Source: Lepeophtheirus salmonis (taxonomy: Eukaryota; Arthropoda; Copepoda; Siphonostomatoida; Caligidae). Taken from it: a stretch of 64,000 nt of DNA. The position numbers and the translations under genes are program-made. Below the pieces are notes generated by a model. That model saw only the letters and a program-made list of their open reading frames with translations, was not told the origin of the DNA and searched no databases. Each line of letters opens with the position of its first letter. The stretch's first letter is position 1. Shown here one piece after another: positions 1-11,135 of the stretch. The stretch lies in NCBI RefSeq assembly GCF_016086655.4, contig NC_052139.2:28090002-28154001 (forward strand), read 5' to 3'.

Positions 1-231
1 AGGGCATTCTTGAGGATGGCACCGACAGGAAGGTCAACACCGACTTTGTCAACAAGGTGAAGAAGATGGTTGAGGATGACCCTACCAGGTCCATGAAGGC
101 ACAGGCCTTGTGGCAACAGGACTCTAGCACCCTGCCATGTGTCCAAAATCTCCATGCAGTGGTTAACCGAGAACTGTTATGATGTCGTAACCAAAACGTC
201 ATGGCCTCCTAACTCAAAACATTATTTTAAT
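1..231 (+). pseudogene. DD37D mariner-like transposase fragment, cut by window edge
   Basis: From base 3 the frame reads GILEDGTDRKVNTDF and then DDPTRSMKAQALWQQDS. The second part is the family motif around the second catalytic Asp (WQQDSAPCHVS in the copy at 58750-59599). One extra base after DS shifts the frame; the rest (SKISMQWL, NCYDVVTK, WPPNS) is legible in another frame. The segment between the N-terminal domain and WQQDS, which should hold the first catalytic Asp, is missing. The fragment stops abruptly near 231, and neither terminal repeat is inside the window. It is a dead remnant of the same lineage as 58750-59599, with a different deletion joint. Confidence 0.8.
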
Positions 232-1265
232 GGTCAGGACCCATTTTGTTGTTTTGGGTTTCTTTTTTGAAAATCCCCAAAATAGACACGATTTCATAGC
301 TATGAATCCTCCTTTTAAACATACATTTAGAAAAAAGTGCTCTATTTTAAAGTCCCAAGTCAGGGCTTTGAATATTTTGTCAGAGGCCCTTCATTTACCA
401 AGCCAGGCATGGGCTTATATACTACTCTAATTACCTATCAAAATGTTTATTTAAGACATTGATATGTACGTACATACATTCAATACATAAATGAAATTCT
501 AAATGAACTGAGATAAAGAAATAACCCTCTATCCATTTTGCGGGCAATTACCTCCTCTTTAAGCCATTTCTTTTCATCCTGCTCAGTGAAATATGAAGAG
601 GATCTCTTTGTAGTGATTGTTGTTCATAGGGAATAATGGTGGTGAACTAATCTCTTTTATGGCAGAGTGTTTATCAAAGAGCAATAATCCTTTGCCAATC
701 TCCCCTTTAACAACCCTTGTATGAGTATATATATATATATTTTTTTTAAATATTCCTCCTACCAAAACGGATTCAGTTGATTATAATAAGAGTTGAAATA
801 GTATTTTTTTTTAGACCGACCCTGGACTAGCACTCTCCATTGCTGACATTCAATGTCAAAAATGACCTATTGGTGAGCAATGCATAATCTCATAATTTTG
901 CCTATAAAATTATTTAGTAACTTTAAAAACACATTGGCTTAATAAACATTCTAAATTTGCTTGTAACAAATAATAATTAAAATGGACCGAAGGAGAAGAA
1001 GAAAATAATACTGAAGGAATAGTCGATGATTTCAGAAGCTATTTGACGGAGCACAAGCTCCAATCACCCAACCATTTACACTTAAAACAGCCTTTCTGAT
1101 GATAAATTACTGATGGTCAACTAATATGAACTTTGTGCAATTAAAAAGCTATAATATTTATAGTAGTTGTAATTTTATATCAGCATCACGTTGTATTTTA
1201 TGCCATTCTTCCATTTTGGATTGATATTTGAATTCCCCAAAAATGATGGATCGACGGAATATATA
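232..1265. other. no gene recognised
   Basis: AT-rich sequence with short runs of A or T and a short TA run near 725-740. The short open frames here have no motif I can name and look like chance. Confidence 0.6.
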
Positions 1266-1400
1266 TACAGGGTTGATTTTATTTATTGGTACACATTAGT
1301 TTTTTTCAATCCGGACTGGCATTGGTGCAAAATCATGGAGAACATCTTAATTTTAAATATTCTCAAGGCCAACAAAATTTGGAGCAAAGTTTAAAATTAT
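1266..1400 (+). repeat. family B DD37D element, left terminal fragment
   Basis: Begins with TA followed by CAGGGTTGATTTTATTTATT, the terminal repeat also seen in inverted orientation at the end of the copy at 44930-45617. The next bases (TTTTTTCAATCCGGACTGGC) and the later stretch CTCAAGGCCAACAAAATTTG match the 5' part of the copy at 13300-13980. No transposase core follows, so this is a truncated left end. Confidence 0.65.
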
Positions 1401-1560
1401 TTTGTTCTAAATTACTTTCATTGATGATGCCACTGGGAATTAACAAAACAGATTCTACATCCCAATTTTTCATACTGTCTAATTTCTCCAGAATAATTCT
1501 TGGGGGTTCTTGGGGCTGCATTATTTTTGAATTTTGAAAAAAGAGCAACTTCCCTACGCA

Positions 1561-2205
1561 TACTAGGGGTATCCGCCGTGGGTGGGTTTGATGGGTTCTA
1601 GCTCCTCCCAAATTAAGGATTTTTTGTATTTTATTAGATTTTTTGGGGGCATTCGTCCAAATTATGCAGCCGAGCAAAAATTTGATACTTGAAAGTTTTT
1701 CCTAGAAAATAAATTTTTGTTTGAATAACTGTCAATTTTTGAAGTTTTTTTCCCAAACTAAAATACATTTTTTGTGAATAGCTGTGAATTTTTATTTCGA
1801 AAAAATTAAATATTTCAAATTTTTTCCTCGAAAATTTAATTTTTCAATTGTTTTTTTTTTTTTTTTAAATATTTATTTTCTTTCAGTAGCTATGGATTTT
1901 GATTTTTCCAGGAAAATAAATTTTTGTTTGAATAACTATCAATTTTTGCAGTTTTTGCCCAAACTAAATTTGATTTTTTGCGAATAGCTGTAAATTTGTA
2001 TTTCGAAAAAAAAATATTTCAAATTTTTCAATTGTTTTTTGTAAATATTTATTTTCTTTCAGTAGCTATGGATTTTTTTTTTCAAAAAAAATTAATAGTC
2101 GAAATTAAACTTATAGTGAATTTGAAAAAAATTTCGAAAATCAAGCCGCCCCCCAAAAAAAAATATAGAACAATAAATAAAGATAATTTTGCAAACGCCC
2201 CTGTA
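1561..2205. mobile_element. family X repeat with GC-rich ends and AT-rich core (copy X1)
   Basis: The left end reads TACTAGGGGTATCCGCC and then a GC-rich block ending in CTCCTCCCAAATTAAGG. The right end reads GCAAACGCCCCTGTA, whose complement TACAGGGGCGTTTGC resembles the left end. Between them is about 450 bp of AT-rich degenerate subrepeats marked by AATAGCTATGGATTTT variants, near 1776, 1886, 1983 and 2060. No protein is encoded. It appears to be a nonautonomous inverted-repeat element; similar copies lie at about 10575, 22451, 34160, 42588, 47270 and 52131. Confidence 0.6.
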
Positions 2206-2904
2206 TACCCAGTTCCAGGTCTCCCTTGCTGAAGTAGAATAATTTGATCTTCTTTGCATTATATTAAGTGCTAGAAACTTTTATGATTAATTGTTTCTGG
2301 GAAACATATTAACATAAAAAATAAATATATATAAATGACTCACTGTCTCTCCCATCATTCCCTCTCACTGTTTAAATTTCCAATTACGGTTAATAACTTT
2401 TATTATGAGGTTCAGGATAAATTAATAATAGCTACGAATATAGATATAATTGCGTATATGAGCTTATAACCATACTTGATTAAATTCTATAATAGATATG
2501 GTTATAAACTGACTTGAATATTTAATAGACCTATTAGCATTTAGTATCGTGTCTGTATAAGTGTGCTGCGAGAAGGAAGTGAGTGATGTCAAATAACCGT
2601 AAAATATGCATCAAAACACAACAGTAATATTATTAAAAAATAGCTCCAAGTGTTTCCTGTCGGATGAATAATAGGTTCACTCGTATTGTGACGACTTTTT
2701 GTTATTTCTTATCAGATACCCGTCAATACAAAGCCAAGTTCGAATGCTATTACCGATTTGTATTTTTAAACAAATTATATCAATTTCTATCAGGAAGATA
2801 TTATACTTATTACCCCTTTCAGTCTGCTGCAAATTGTGCTTTTAATCCGCCTAGAAGCCTCAAGTTATATTGCAAATCCCATTCAACTTGAACAAAAGCG
2901 GTTC
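2206..2904. other. no gene recognised
   Basis: AT-rich unique-looking sequence. The 75-codon plus-strand frame near 2664-2891 has no recognisable domain and no visible splice context. Confidence 0.5.
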
Positions 2905-3530
2905 TACCGAGTGGTACATTTAAAAGCTAAACACTTGGAATTTTAAACTTACACAACATTTATCACTTATTAATTAAAAACAGAATTAATGCTATAAAAA
3001 ACCATCTGTCAAAGGCTCCTTAATCATTAATGTAGCCCCTCTTGACGACAATGATGGCTTCCAGATAGCAATAGAAGACCTGGTACTCGCAAGGCGTCCC
3101 AGAGCTGGCTGACAGTGGCTTTGAGGGTGTCGTTGCTCATTTGTCTTTAACTTTATAAAGTTTCCTGTCGTTGATGATGGACACATCAGTCCTTCCCCTC
3201 CAATGTAAGGGCTTTAGGAAAGAGTTAAAAAAGTATTGCGATGGAGGAGATGGGGTTCTTTATTGACGGTGTCCAAAGTGCCCTCCCCCACCCTTAATCT
3301 TTCTACCCACTTTTGATAGATCTGGGCAAAACCCCGCAATCTTTTTCGTGGACGCTCATGAACTCGATGTATTGACATGTTGTTGTTTTTACAGACACAA
3401 CAGTCCTTCCCCTCCACAATCTGCGTAGCTGAGGGGGTTGGCATTAAGTCTGTAAGGGCTCTAGGAAAGAGTTATAAAAAGTATTGCGATGGAGGAGATG
3501 GGGTTCTTTATTGACGGTGTCAATACGATG
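2905..3530 (-). pseudogene. family A DD37D element, decayed, with internal duplication
   Basis: The left end TACCGAGTGGTACATTTAAA is shared with copies at 19571, 40871, 49598 and, inverted, 62756. On the minus strand the C-terminal transposase region is legible as TLKATVSQLWDAL and then GSHHCRQEG, which corresponds to LKASV..WDAM..RRLEAIIEAEGG in this family. Upstream parts (HERPRKRLRGFAQ, QKWVERLRVGEGTLD) are remnants of the N-terminal region. The right terminal repeat is not found. A stretch of about 70 bp is duplicated inside the element. It is non-functional. Confidence 0.65.
3204..3521. repeat. pair of ~70-bp direct repeats inside the family A copy
   Basis: 3204-3273 and 3451-3521 are nearly identical. 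They start TGTAAGGGCT, pass through AGTATTGCGATGGAGGAGA and end TTATTGACGGTGTC. They differ at a few bases, including a one-base indel in an A run. The spacer contains a second copy of CAGTCCTTCCCCTCCA. Confidence 0.85.
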
Positions 3531-4154
3531 TTACGAGTACATAAATTATGTTCAGAACTTGTGAATGTATTAGTAATATATATATTTTGATCCATTTCAT
3601 TTCTTGTTAATCTAGTTCAATATCTTATATTCCAAAATATTTTCTTTATATCTGCCATCATTATTTCCTTTATATACCAATAGCTATAAATTAAATATAT
3701 ATTTATAGACTCTAGACTCAAATATACATACTTATATAGTCTATAAAGTATGTTATTAAAAATTCTGTGTTGAAGTCGGAGTTGGGTATTTTATGTACCG
3801 ACTCTGCGGCTCTGGTTAAAGGGTCACAAATCTATTCTTTATAGACTATTTCTCGAAAAATATTATTGTTTTTGCTCTATTCTATCATAATTGACCTTGG
3901 TTGCTATAACTGTAAAAAATAAAAAGTCTAAGAGAAAAGTTTGAGGATATAGACAGATTAATTAATGACTTGAACTCAATTAAAAAATTAATTAAACTAT
4001 TTTTCTTGAGGGGTTCATCACTATGTTGTTTTCTTTATTTATAAAAGTTCAAGACTCTCAAATAACAATGCTAAATTCAAGGCTATTTTAAATATGTGTG
4101 GTAGGAGACTATTAAAAAAAAAAAATGCCGAGTCAACATTTTGATGAAAAGAAT
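3531..4154. other. no gene recognised
   Basis: AT-rich sequence. The stretch near 3765-3830 (GTTGAAGTCGGAGTTGGG and a nearby CCGACTCTGCGGCTCTGG) has unusual GC content and may be an old repeat end. I cannot name it. Confidence 0.4.
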
Positions 4155-5007
4155 CAGGGTCTTGCACATAAATTAGGACTGAATTTAAATGCTTCTAGAT
4201 CAATAAAGGTTGCCAGTACAAAAAAAATTTGTTATGGTTCAATTTATTTTTTATTTTAATGGTAATAATGTTATTCTATGTGATCTTCATTTTTGACGAT
4301 CATTCTCTCGATTCTTGGCCTAAAGGCCTTCATGCCTTCACAACTTCCTCAGGATCAATAGCCACCAAGTGGTTTGTAATAGAGGCCTTCAAGGCTTTGA
4401 TGATATTGTGTCTGGAAGCAAAAACCTGTCTATCTAACATTCCTTAGGAGTAGACCCTCCAAGGGATTCATATCAGAAGTTTTGGGGAGCCCAGGTTTTA
4501 CAGGTCCAAAAAGGGATTTAATTGCTGTTAAAAATGTCGAGAGTCTTATTGGTCAGAGTCTGCTGTAACAAAAACTGAGTTCCTTTGGCCTTCTTGATCA
4601 TCCAGGGAATGACAAAATATCCATCTGACCCAACTTGTTCCTTCAAGTTAAAGAAAACAAACACCCATTACTTCCCAGGATACCCAAGGTCATAATGGAT
4701 GTCGAAAACTTGGTCTGGAAGGCGAAATACTTCTCAATGGACGGACAGCCACCTATCATTTTTTTCTGTTGTACGTTCATTAAGCAACATGGTGGCTCCC
4801 TGAGTCAGGGAGTTCGATAATTGTTGACTTTCTGCGTTGCTTCATCGTTACCTATTGTCTGATTACATTTTTTAACGGACTAAATCAAAAATTAATAACA
4901 TAACCTCGTAAATGGTACATTAAAAAGATATATATATATAAATATTCTTTTTTTTTTGTTGATTTGGATACAGTTAAAGTCAGTCCCAATTTATCTGCAA
5001 GACCCTG
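4155..5007 (-). mobile_element. DD37D mariner-like element with terminal repeats, dead transposase
   Basis: The left end reads CAGGGTCTTGCACATAAATT. The complement of the right end reads CAGGGTCTTGCAGATAAATT, and the right end is bordered by TA at 5008-5009. The repeats continue as (A/G)GGACTGA.TTTAA, about 33 bp in total. On the minus strand the transposase is readable in pieces: FAFQTKFSTSIMTLGI, then SDMNPLEG (the third-Asp motif, with E where D is expected), then FRPRIERMIVKNEDHIE near the C terminus. Multiple stops and frameshifts interrupt it, and the part carrying the second Asp is not recognisable. Confidence 0.75.
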
Positions 5008-5339
5008 TATATATTTGGTGACGACCCTTGATGCAATACTATTTAATTACGATTCCCAATCTTTTTACAACATTTTTTAATTATTTACACCAAATTGCAA
5101 TCATAGTGTTTATTATAAATCAAGGCGTTATCTCACTAACAGATAAAGATACAGTGTATTTTGTGGTCAACTGTAGATGTTTGGAAGTATTGTAAGTTTC
5201 ATGTCCAATGTCCAATGACCAGATATGTATTGAATAGAGTCATTAACAAAAGTTGACCACCTCTGATTTTTTCACATAATTCAATAATAATCGGGGATTT
5301 TTTACGACTATGAACGCATAGTATACAAGTATGGTACAT

Positions 5340-5720
5340 GGCATGTTCCACTGGGTCTAGCCAGCGTGTTCATCAACCTCTTGGCTAATGACGCTTGCAG
5401 GAGAAGTTTGTGCTCGAGTATAAGCTGTATTGGATATTTTTCAAAAAATGGTAAAAAAAAGCTGGCTTTTCTGATGTTCAAAGGGCTAAAAAAAGTAAAA
5501 ATACACGAAGAAGCTTATTCTGAGCTTGAACTTGCTAAATATGTACTGTAGAAAGACAGCTGCTTCTCACTTCTATCAATTATTTTTTTCAAAATTTGGG
5601 GATTTGTTCGAACATAAAGAGATCAAGGGGCTCAAGGAATATGTCCGCGAGAGATGAAGCTACTATTGCCGTTGAGAACGGCTACATTAATGATTCAGAG
5701 AGCTCAGACATACATCTATT
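5340..5720 (+). pseudogene. possible transposase remnant
   Basis: The frame at 5366-5551 contains SKNGKKKLAFLMFKGLKKV, which resembles the SDGKK.PLVF...GVKV segment following the first Asp in DD37D transposases. I could not find catalytic motifs or terminal repeats, so this is a weak call. Confidence 0.3.
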
Positions 5721-6223
5721 TATGGTATAAATTTTGTAACAACTATATTATTAATTATTTAACTATACAATGTTGACCCTTAAAATATCAAGTGTTCAAA
5801 TTTTAATAGAACACTCGCTACAGATTGGTTGGCTAAATCTGATGATCACGTTTTCATAGGACATAGATCCGAGGGTTTCTCAAATATTTAAATTTACCCC
5901 TTAAAAATGGCATTTAAAAAAAAGCACGAGAAGAACGTCAGTACTATTACATGTGATCCTACACAAATAGGACAGAAAACACTTTAAATCCCGAAATGAG
6001 TGCTCCCATATTTATATGTATTATATAAATAAATGAAAAAAAGATACATCTTGTTCATTTCATTAGACTGACGAGCCCATGAATAATGTATGAGGTTCTT
6101 AATAAATAAATAAAACTTTGGATGTGAGTAAAAACATAAGATTCTGTTATATATAGGTATATATGAGATATAAATCCACAATAATAAATATCATCTTCAA
6201 TAACAAAAACGAGATGAGGAATG
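5721..6223. other. no gene recognised
   Basis: AT-rich sequence with short ATATAT runs. No motif that I recognise. Confidence 0.5.
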
Positions 6224-6545
6224 AGGCAAGAGAGAGAGAGAGAAGGATTGAGAGGGAAATAAGAGAAGGAAAAAAAAAAAAAAAAAAAATCTTAAACCCG
6301 AGCAGAGTAGAACCACTATTCCCTGATCTATGAAGTAAAAAAAGAAGACACAATTTGTAGAGCTTTATAGAGCTTTAGAGAGGTTTTTTCTTCTCCTTTT
6401 TTTTATCCTTCTCACCAATAAATTATAAAGAAAGCCGCATATCCTTTTTTTTTTTCTTTTTTCCTTTTTTTCCTTTTTTTCCTTTTTTCTTTCTTCTTCT
6501 GTTTTTTTTCTTTTTTTCTCTCTCTCTCTCTCTCTCTTTCCCAAC
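6224..6545. repeat. purine-rich and pyrimidine-rich tracts in inverted arrangement
   Basis: The plus strand is purine-rich at 6224-6290 (AAGAGAGAGAGAGAGAAGG, then poly-A). It is pyrimidine-rich at 6383-6420 and 6446-6541 (TTTCCTTTTTTTCC units ending in a CT run). The GA run on one side is complementary to the CT run on the other, so the interval could form a long imperfect hairpin. It produces spurious Lys/Arg/Glu-rich and Ser/Phe/Leu-rich frames. Confidence 0.8.
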
Positions 6546-8429
6546 AACAATCATTTTCTTACATATACGGGAGGGAAACTATATACAAACATTTGTTTTC
6601 CTAGATGAACACCATACAACAGTATGTTTGTCATGGGGGCCCCACAGGCTGAAGCCCACAATTATATTTGTTATTAAAGCCGTAGAACAAGAAATGACCC
6701 TTAAGACTTTATAACTCCTAAGGTCTGGCCTTTAAAGCCTTCGATTTAGTCCCATATTGATACATGAATGAACTATATAGATGAATATTAAAGTAGATTA
6801 CACATTGATATAAACATGTACGCAATTGAAAAAGGACTTATTTAATACTTTACCTTGATTACACTGAATAAAAAATTTGAGTAAAATTAAGGACCTTACT
6901 TAGAAGCAAATATCATTCTTTTTTTTTTTTTTAAGTGCTTGATATCACAGGTGAAGTTATACTCTATATTTCATTTTTTTTATATGTCTTTAAAATATGT
7001 GGATTTTTGGTCAATTTTGTAAAAAGCTCTCAACTTTTTTTTTTGCATATAGATTGACAATTAAATTCACAAGGCTAATCCCCTGACAAATTTCTACCCA
7101 CTTTACTTATCCTTGAATCCAATATTCACTTGGAAATTCATTCTTTTGCTGCTGAAAAAAAACAATTGAAAATGTAACTTTAACTGATTTCTAATTTTCC
7201 CCATAACTTTTTTGATTTGTGTTCAATTTAAAAAACGTAGTTATTCGTAATTTTTTTTTTAAGCCAGTCATTATTTGATTAAAGCTCAACCCCTTATCTT
7301 GTCTCCATGAGCTCCAAATGTTATTTAGTGTGTTTGTGATTAGAATAAGCCCCCTTTACAAGAGTTCCTCCTTAAAAAATCGGCACTCCTCTGTCTTAGC
7401 CTAACCAGTTAAAAGTAGGCTCCCACAAAAAGTTTCAGCCTCCTGGGTTCAAGGGTATGGGCACTCATAAAGGACACACACAAACTCTATTTTATAGTAG
7501 GTCAAGTAAAAAGTTTTGATTTTTTGATTAGCTTTATTTTGAGAATAAAATTAACAAGATTAAGATTATCCAATTTAGTTGGTTCTAACCGGTTTTTTAG
7601 CTGATCTTCAGCTCCTGAGCAATGGAATAAGTACTCACATGCCGGTCCAACTTGCGGATTTCTATTATTTATCGACATTTTCGACGCCCATATTACCAAA
7701 ACAGAATTGTTGATAGCCCGGCTTTGCTGTTGCATTTGATATTGTATTGGTTCTATAAATAGGACAATTTCTTTTACCCGTCTGACCCACTTTTTAACCT
7801 TTGTCGCCCGGATACTGAGGAATGTATTGGATTTTTCTCATTTGTTATTTCCATTTTGGAACGCTGTAACATACAATTAGATTCACCAAACACTTAACTT
7901 TTCAGCATATTTAAGCATATTTTGATGCAATGTTTTCATCCTGAGATATCCTGAGACAAAAGACATCTAGCAAAACAGGCTCAAAACTTTTGAATTTGCC
8001 TAATATTTAAGTCAATTATAGGATTATTTGTCTACAAATTTATGTGATGAGTTAATGTACCCAAGAATTTTAGCTAATGGACAATTTTAATATTATTTTT
8101 AATAGACAATACAGCTTCATCCTGAGGTCATCCCTGATCATTGTATGCATGGTTTTTCAAGACACTCGACCCTGATGAGCTATATTTCTCGTGAAGCACT
8201 TCTTTTTCCGGGTAATCTTCGATCTCGTTGCCTCGATCAAAAAGATTAAATTTGCGTAAATCATACTAACACAATTAAAAAATATACATTCGTTTAGGAT
8301 AAATATTAAGTTGAAGTTAGTTTTCAAAGACATGTTGGTCACACTGTAGTTATAGAGAGCTCATGAATAATTGACAGTAAAACAGTGAGGAATTGTTAGA
8401 GAGTTATAAAGTGGATGTACTCGTTTGAC
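6546..8429. other. no gene recognised
   Basis: AT-rich sequence. GGGGGCCCCACAGGCTGAAGC near 6637 and GCCTCCTGGGTTCAAGGG near 7438 are GC-rich islands of unknown origin; the latter lacks the rest of a tRNA. No coding motif seen. Confidence 0.5.
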
Positions 8430-8575
8430 TCTATATGTGAATTGAGGATCGACATTGGAATAATTCCTATCGAAATCACAACAAGATACAGGGAAGGATT
8501 TGTGCGTATTCCCTTGCTCTCACAGCTAATCTAATCAAACGTCATGACAGCTAAGCTGTTTTGCTCCCAAACCTT
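8430..8575 (-). repeat. family R dispersed repeat
   Basis: Reading the minus strand, this copy contains AACAGCTTAGCTGTCATGAC, then GATTAGATTAGCTGTGAGAG, then AATACGCACAAATCC, and ends with AATGTCGATCCTCAATTC. The same order recurs at 31770, 37680-38560, 43140 and 48690. It is noncoding and its class is unknown. Confidence 0.6.
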
Positions 8576-8820
8576 TTGCAAATGATCAGCGTGACAGCTA
8601 TAATTTTTGGGTATTTTTGTAACATATTAACAGGTCATATTTTTACACCTATAGCTTAGAATATTACTCCAATACTAACTGAAATATCTTCGTGAATTAA
8701 CCCTATTAATAGATTATTAAAAAGATAAGTTCTTGGGAGGGAAGAAGAAATTGCAAACTGTGTTTTTTAGTCATAATGAAAATGTTACGTCCTCAAAACT
8801 TATTGTGTCGTGTTCGTCCA

Positions 8821-10095
8821 TATAAAGGGGTTTTTCATTAACTGCGCTCCCATTTCTTTTTTTAAATAAAACAAAAACGGTTTGAGATATCGACAATTTT
8901 TTTATTTGCTGTTAAAATACATTCAAGTTAATTTATGAATGAAATTCGATGTTGTCTGAATGACCACCACGTGCACGTTTTACAAAGTCCAATCGTTGAA
9001 CCCAATTTTCGACTACTTTTCCGCATAAATTGGCTGAAACTGCAGCAATTTCGCGTTGAATATTTGTTCTGAGCTCTTCTAACGTCGGTAGATTATTGGT
9101 GTAGACCAGGGCTTTGACGTGACCCCAAAGAAAATAGTCTATAGGCGTTAAATCGCACGAGTGAGGCGGCCAATTTACTGGTCCATTTCTGCAGATAAGA
9201 CGCTCACCAAACTTACTCTTCAATAAATCGATTGTAACATTTGCTGTGTGTAAAGTGGCACCGTCTTCCAATTCAGGCCAAAAAAAATCGGTTATCATGG
9301 CGCAGTAACGATTTCCATTCACAGTAACGTGGCGATTGTCATCGTCGACGAAAAATACGGCCAATGACACCGCCAGCATGTAATCCACACCAAACAGTAA
9401 TTTTTTGGAATGTAATGACGCCTCATGAATCACGTGTGGGGTTTTCCGGCCCAATAGCGTATATTTTGCTTGTTAACAAAGCCATTGAGCCAAAAATGTG
9501 CCTTATCGCTGAAGATGATTTCACGTTCAAAATCAGGATCATTTTCGAATTTTCCTTCAGCCCATTTTACGAATTCCTGACGTTTGAAGTGGTCAAGCGG
9601 CTTCAGTTCTTGTGTCAACTTGATCTTATACGGGTGTAGGCCAAAATCTTTTCGCAAAATTCGCCACAACGATGTCACAGAGATGCCCAACGATTGAGAA
9701 CGGCGCGTAAGAGACAAATTTGGGTCATCTTGAATTGATGCGCTTGCGGCAGCAATATTTTTACATTTTGTGCATTTCTTTGTCTCACTGGCACAGGAAC
9801 ATTATGTAGCGTGTATGTGGACTCAAATTTTTTCACCAAACGTTGAATTGTTGATTTTGCAGGTGGATTACGTTGACCATAAATTGGCGTTAACGCTCTT
9901 AAAGTTTGGACCAAAGACGCACCACTTTTGTAATAAATTTTAATAATTTGCAAGCGTTGTCGAGTGTGTACTGCTCCCTGATGAAACTACAATTATTTCT
10001 GAGCACAGCTGTCAAAGAAACAATAACAAATTTTGACGTCGTTTTCGAAACCTATCAGCGTAAAATGTGAACATTCCTATTAAAAACCCTTTATA
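8821..10095 (-). mobile_element. DD41D (rosa-like) mariner element
   Basis: The left end TATAAAGGGGTTTTTCATTA and the complement of the right end TATAAAGGGTTTTTAATAGG form short imperfect terminal repeats starting at TA. The 1275-bp interval holds a decayed transposase on the minus strand. The spacing between the second and third catalytic Asp is 41 residues by direct count. That is the signature of the DD41D (rosa) group of Tc1/mariner elements. Confidence 0.75.
8933..9985 (-). pseudogene. DD41D transposase, two frameshifts and a small deletion
   Basis: The N-terminal part (IYYKSGASLVQTLRAL, STIQRLVKKFEST) is a helix-turn-helix domain. A frameshift near 9780 leads to DDPNLSLTRRSQSLG, WRILRKDFGLHPYK and IIFSDKAHFWLNGFVNKQN, which carries the first Asp. 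A second frameshift near 9440 leads to VTVNGNRYCAMITDF, DGATLHTAN (second Asp), NWPPHSCDLTPIDYFLWG (third Asp) and a normal-looking C terminus ending NIEFHS. About a dozen residues expected before DGAT are missing in frame. All three Asp residues survive, but the protein cannot be made. No ATG was found at the expected start. Confidence 0.85.
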
Positions 10096-10359
10096 AGCCC
10101 GATAAACTCCAGTCTTGGTTTATTCCACTTGTACATCCTTAATGAAAGTAAACTTTGATTTGTTTTGACGTGTTTTTACTTTTTAAACTATTTCATCATA
10201 AACATTTGTCTTATCTTACAAAATAAAAATATGTCACAGAATGGTACTCAGAACAAGATTTTTAAAGACTCAAGGAGTGGCAACTGTAAAGTAATTGGTA
10301 AAATATTTAAACACAATATTTAGCTACATTTTTTAGATTGAGTATGACCTTTTTCACCT

Positions 10360-10560
10360 AGAATGACAGCTTCGTCACCTTAACTAACAGATTGGTAGCT
10401 CTTGACAATGACGGCTGTGCCCATGCGCACTTTGTTGTCATTATAGTAGGGCGGAGCAAATCCAAATTTGGATGAGGCGTGTGGCAGATATTCCTTTCCA
10501 AGATATTCAAAATGCAATGTGTGGGCAAAGAGGTGTTGGCTGAAGGAGGGACACATAGAT
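10360..10560 (-). pseudogene. DD37D transposase C-terminal remnant
   Basis: The minus strand reads ICHTPHPNLDLLRPTIM and continues SLSRATNLLVKV. This matches the region after the third Asp in DD37D transposases (.CHTRHPN.D.L.A.I). It is separated from a probable N-terminal piece at 11000-11135 by the family X element at 10575-10999. Confidence 0.5.
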
Positions 10561-10574
10561 CAGGGCCAAAAGTT

Positions 10575-10999
10575 CAGGGGGGTCTGCAGGGTTGGGATGG
10601 AGGACCTGTAGCCCTCCATCCCAATTTATAAATTTCTTGCTTTGGATAAATTATCTAGCAGAGCCAAAAATTTAATATTTGAAATCTTTTTGCAAAAAAT
10701 TAATATTTGTAATTTTTTTCATTAAAATTAAATTTCATTGAAAATTTATTGATTTTTGAATTTTTTTCCGGAAACTTTAATATTTGAGATGTAGTTTTTA
10801 AAATATATTCGAAATTTATTTTTAAAAATTTTTATACAAAAAAATTAAACTTTTTTTTTTTTTTTTTTCAAAACAATTAATTTTCTATAAATAATTATAG
10901 ATTTTTGAAACGTTTTACCAAAAAATTTAATATTTGATTTTTTTTTTTAAGCAAAAGACCCCCTCCAAAAAAAAAAGTATAATCCTGCGGACGCCCCTA
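10575..10999. mobile_element. family X repeat (copy X2) inserted in a transposase remnant
   Basis: The left end reads CAGGGGGGTCTGCAGGG and the right end CCTGCGGACGCCCCTAA. Just inside the left end is the stem GGATGGAGG..CCTCCATCC, with ACCTGTAGC as the loop. The core is AT-rich with repeated AATTTAATATTTGA-like units. The flanks AAAGT and AAAGT could be a target duplication. Confidence 0.65.
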
Positions 11000-11135
11000 A
11001 AGTCAGCCATATTGTTGCTGCAAAAGTTTTGGTTTTTCTTGGCTCTATGGCTAAAATTCCAATCATTACCTTCCTGATGTTGCACGCCGTCCAGTGTTTT
11101 TCTTTTCAACCTTCTCGTCTCTGACACCGGCTAGA
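11000..11135 (-). pseudogene. probable DD37D transposase middle fragment
   Basis: The minus strand reads TRRLKRKTLDGVQHQEGNDW and then SHRAKKNQNFCSN. This loosely fits the segment RRLERCK.LLN.LKH....FSDEK.F of DD37D transposases, with the first Asp replaced by His if so aligned. It is probably the upstream part of the remnant at 10360-10560. Confidence 0.35.

Noticed and set aside
6147..6550. Short Phe/Ser-rich and Lys/Glu/Arg-rich frames
   Set aside because: Produced by the purine and pyrimidine tracts; simple-sequence artefacts.
7438..7465. tRNA-like GGGTTCAAGGG
   Set aside because: No acceptor stem, D-arm or anticodon arm can be placed around it. The T-arm match is also poor.
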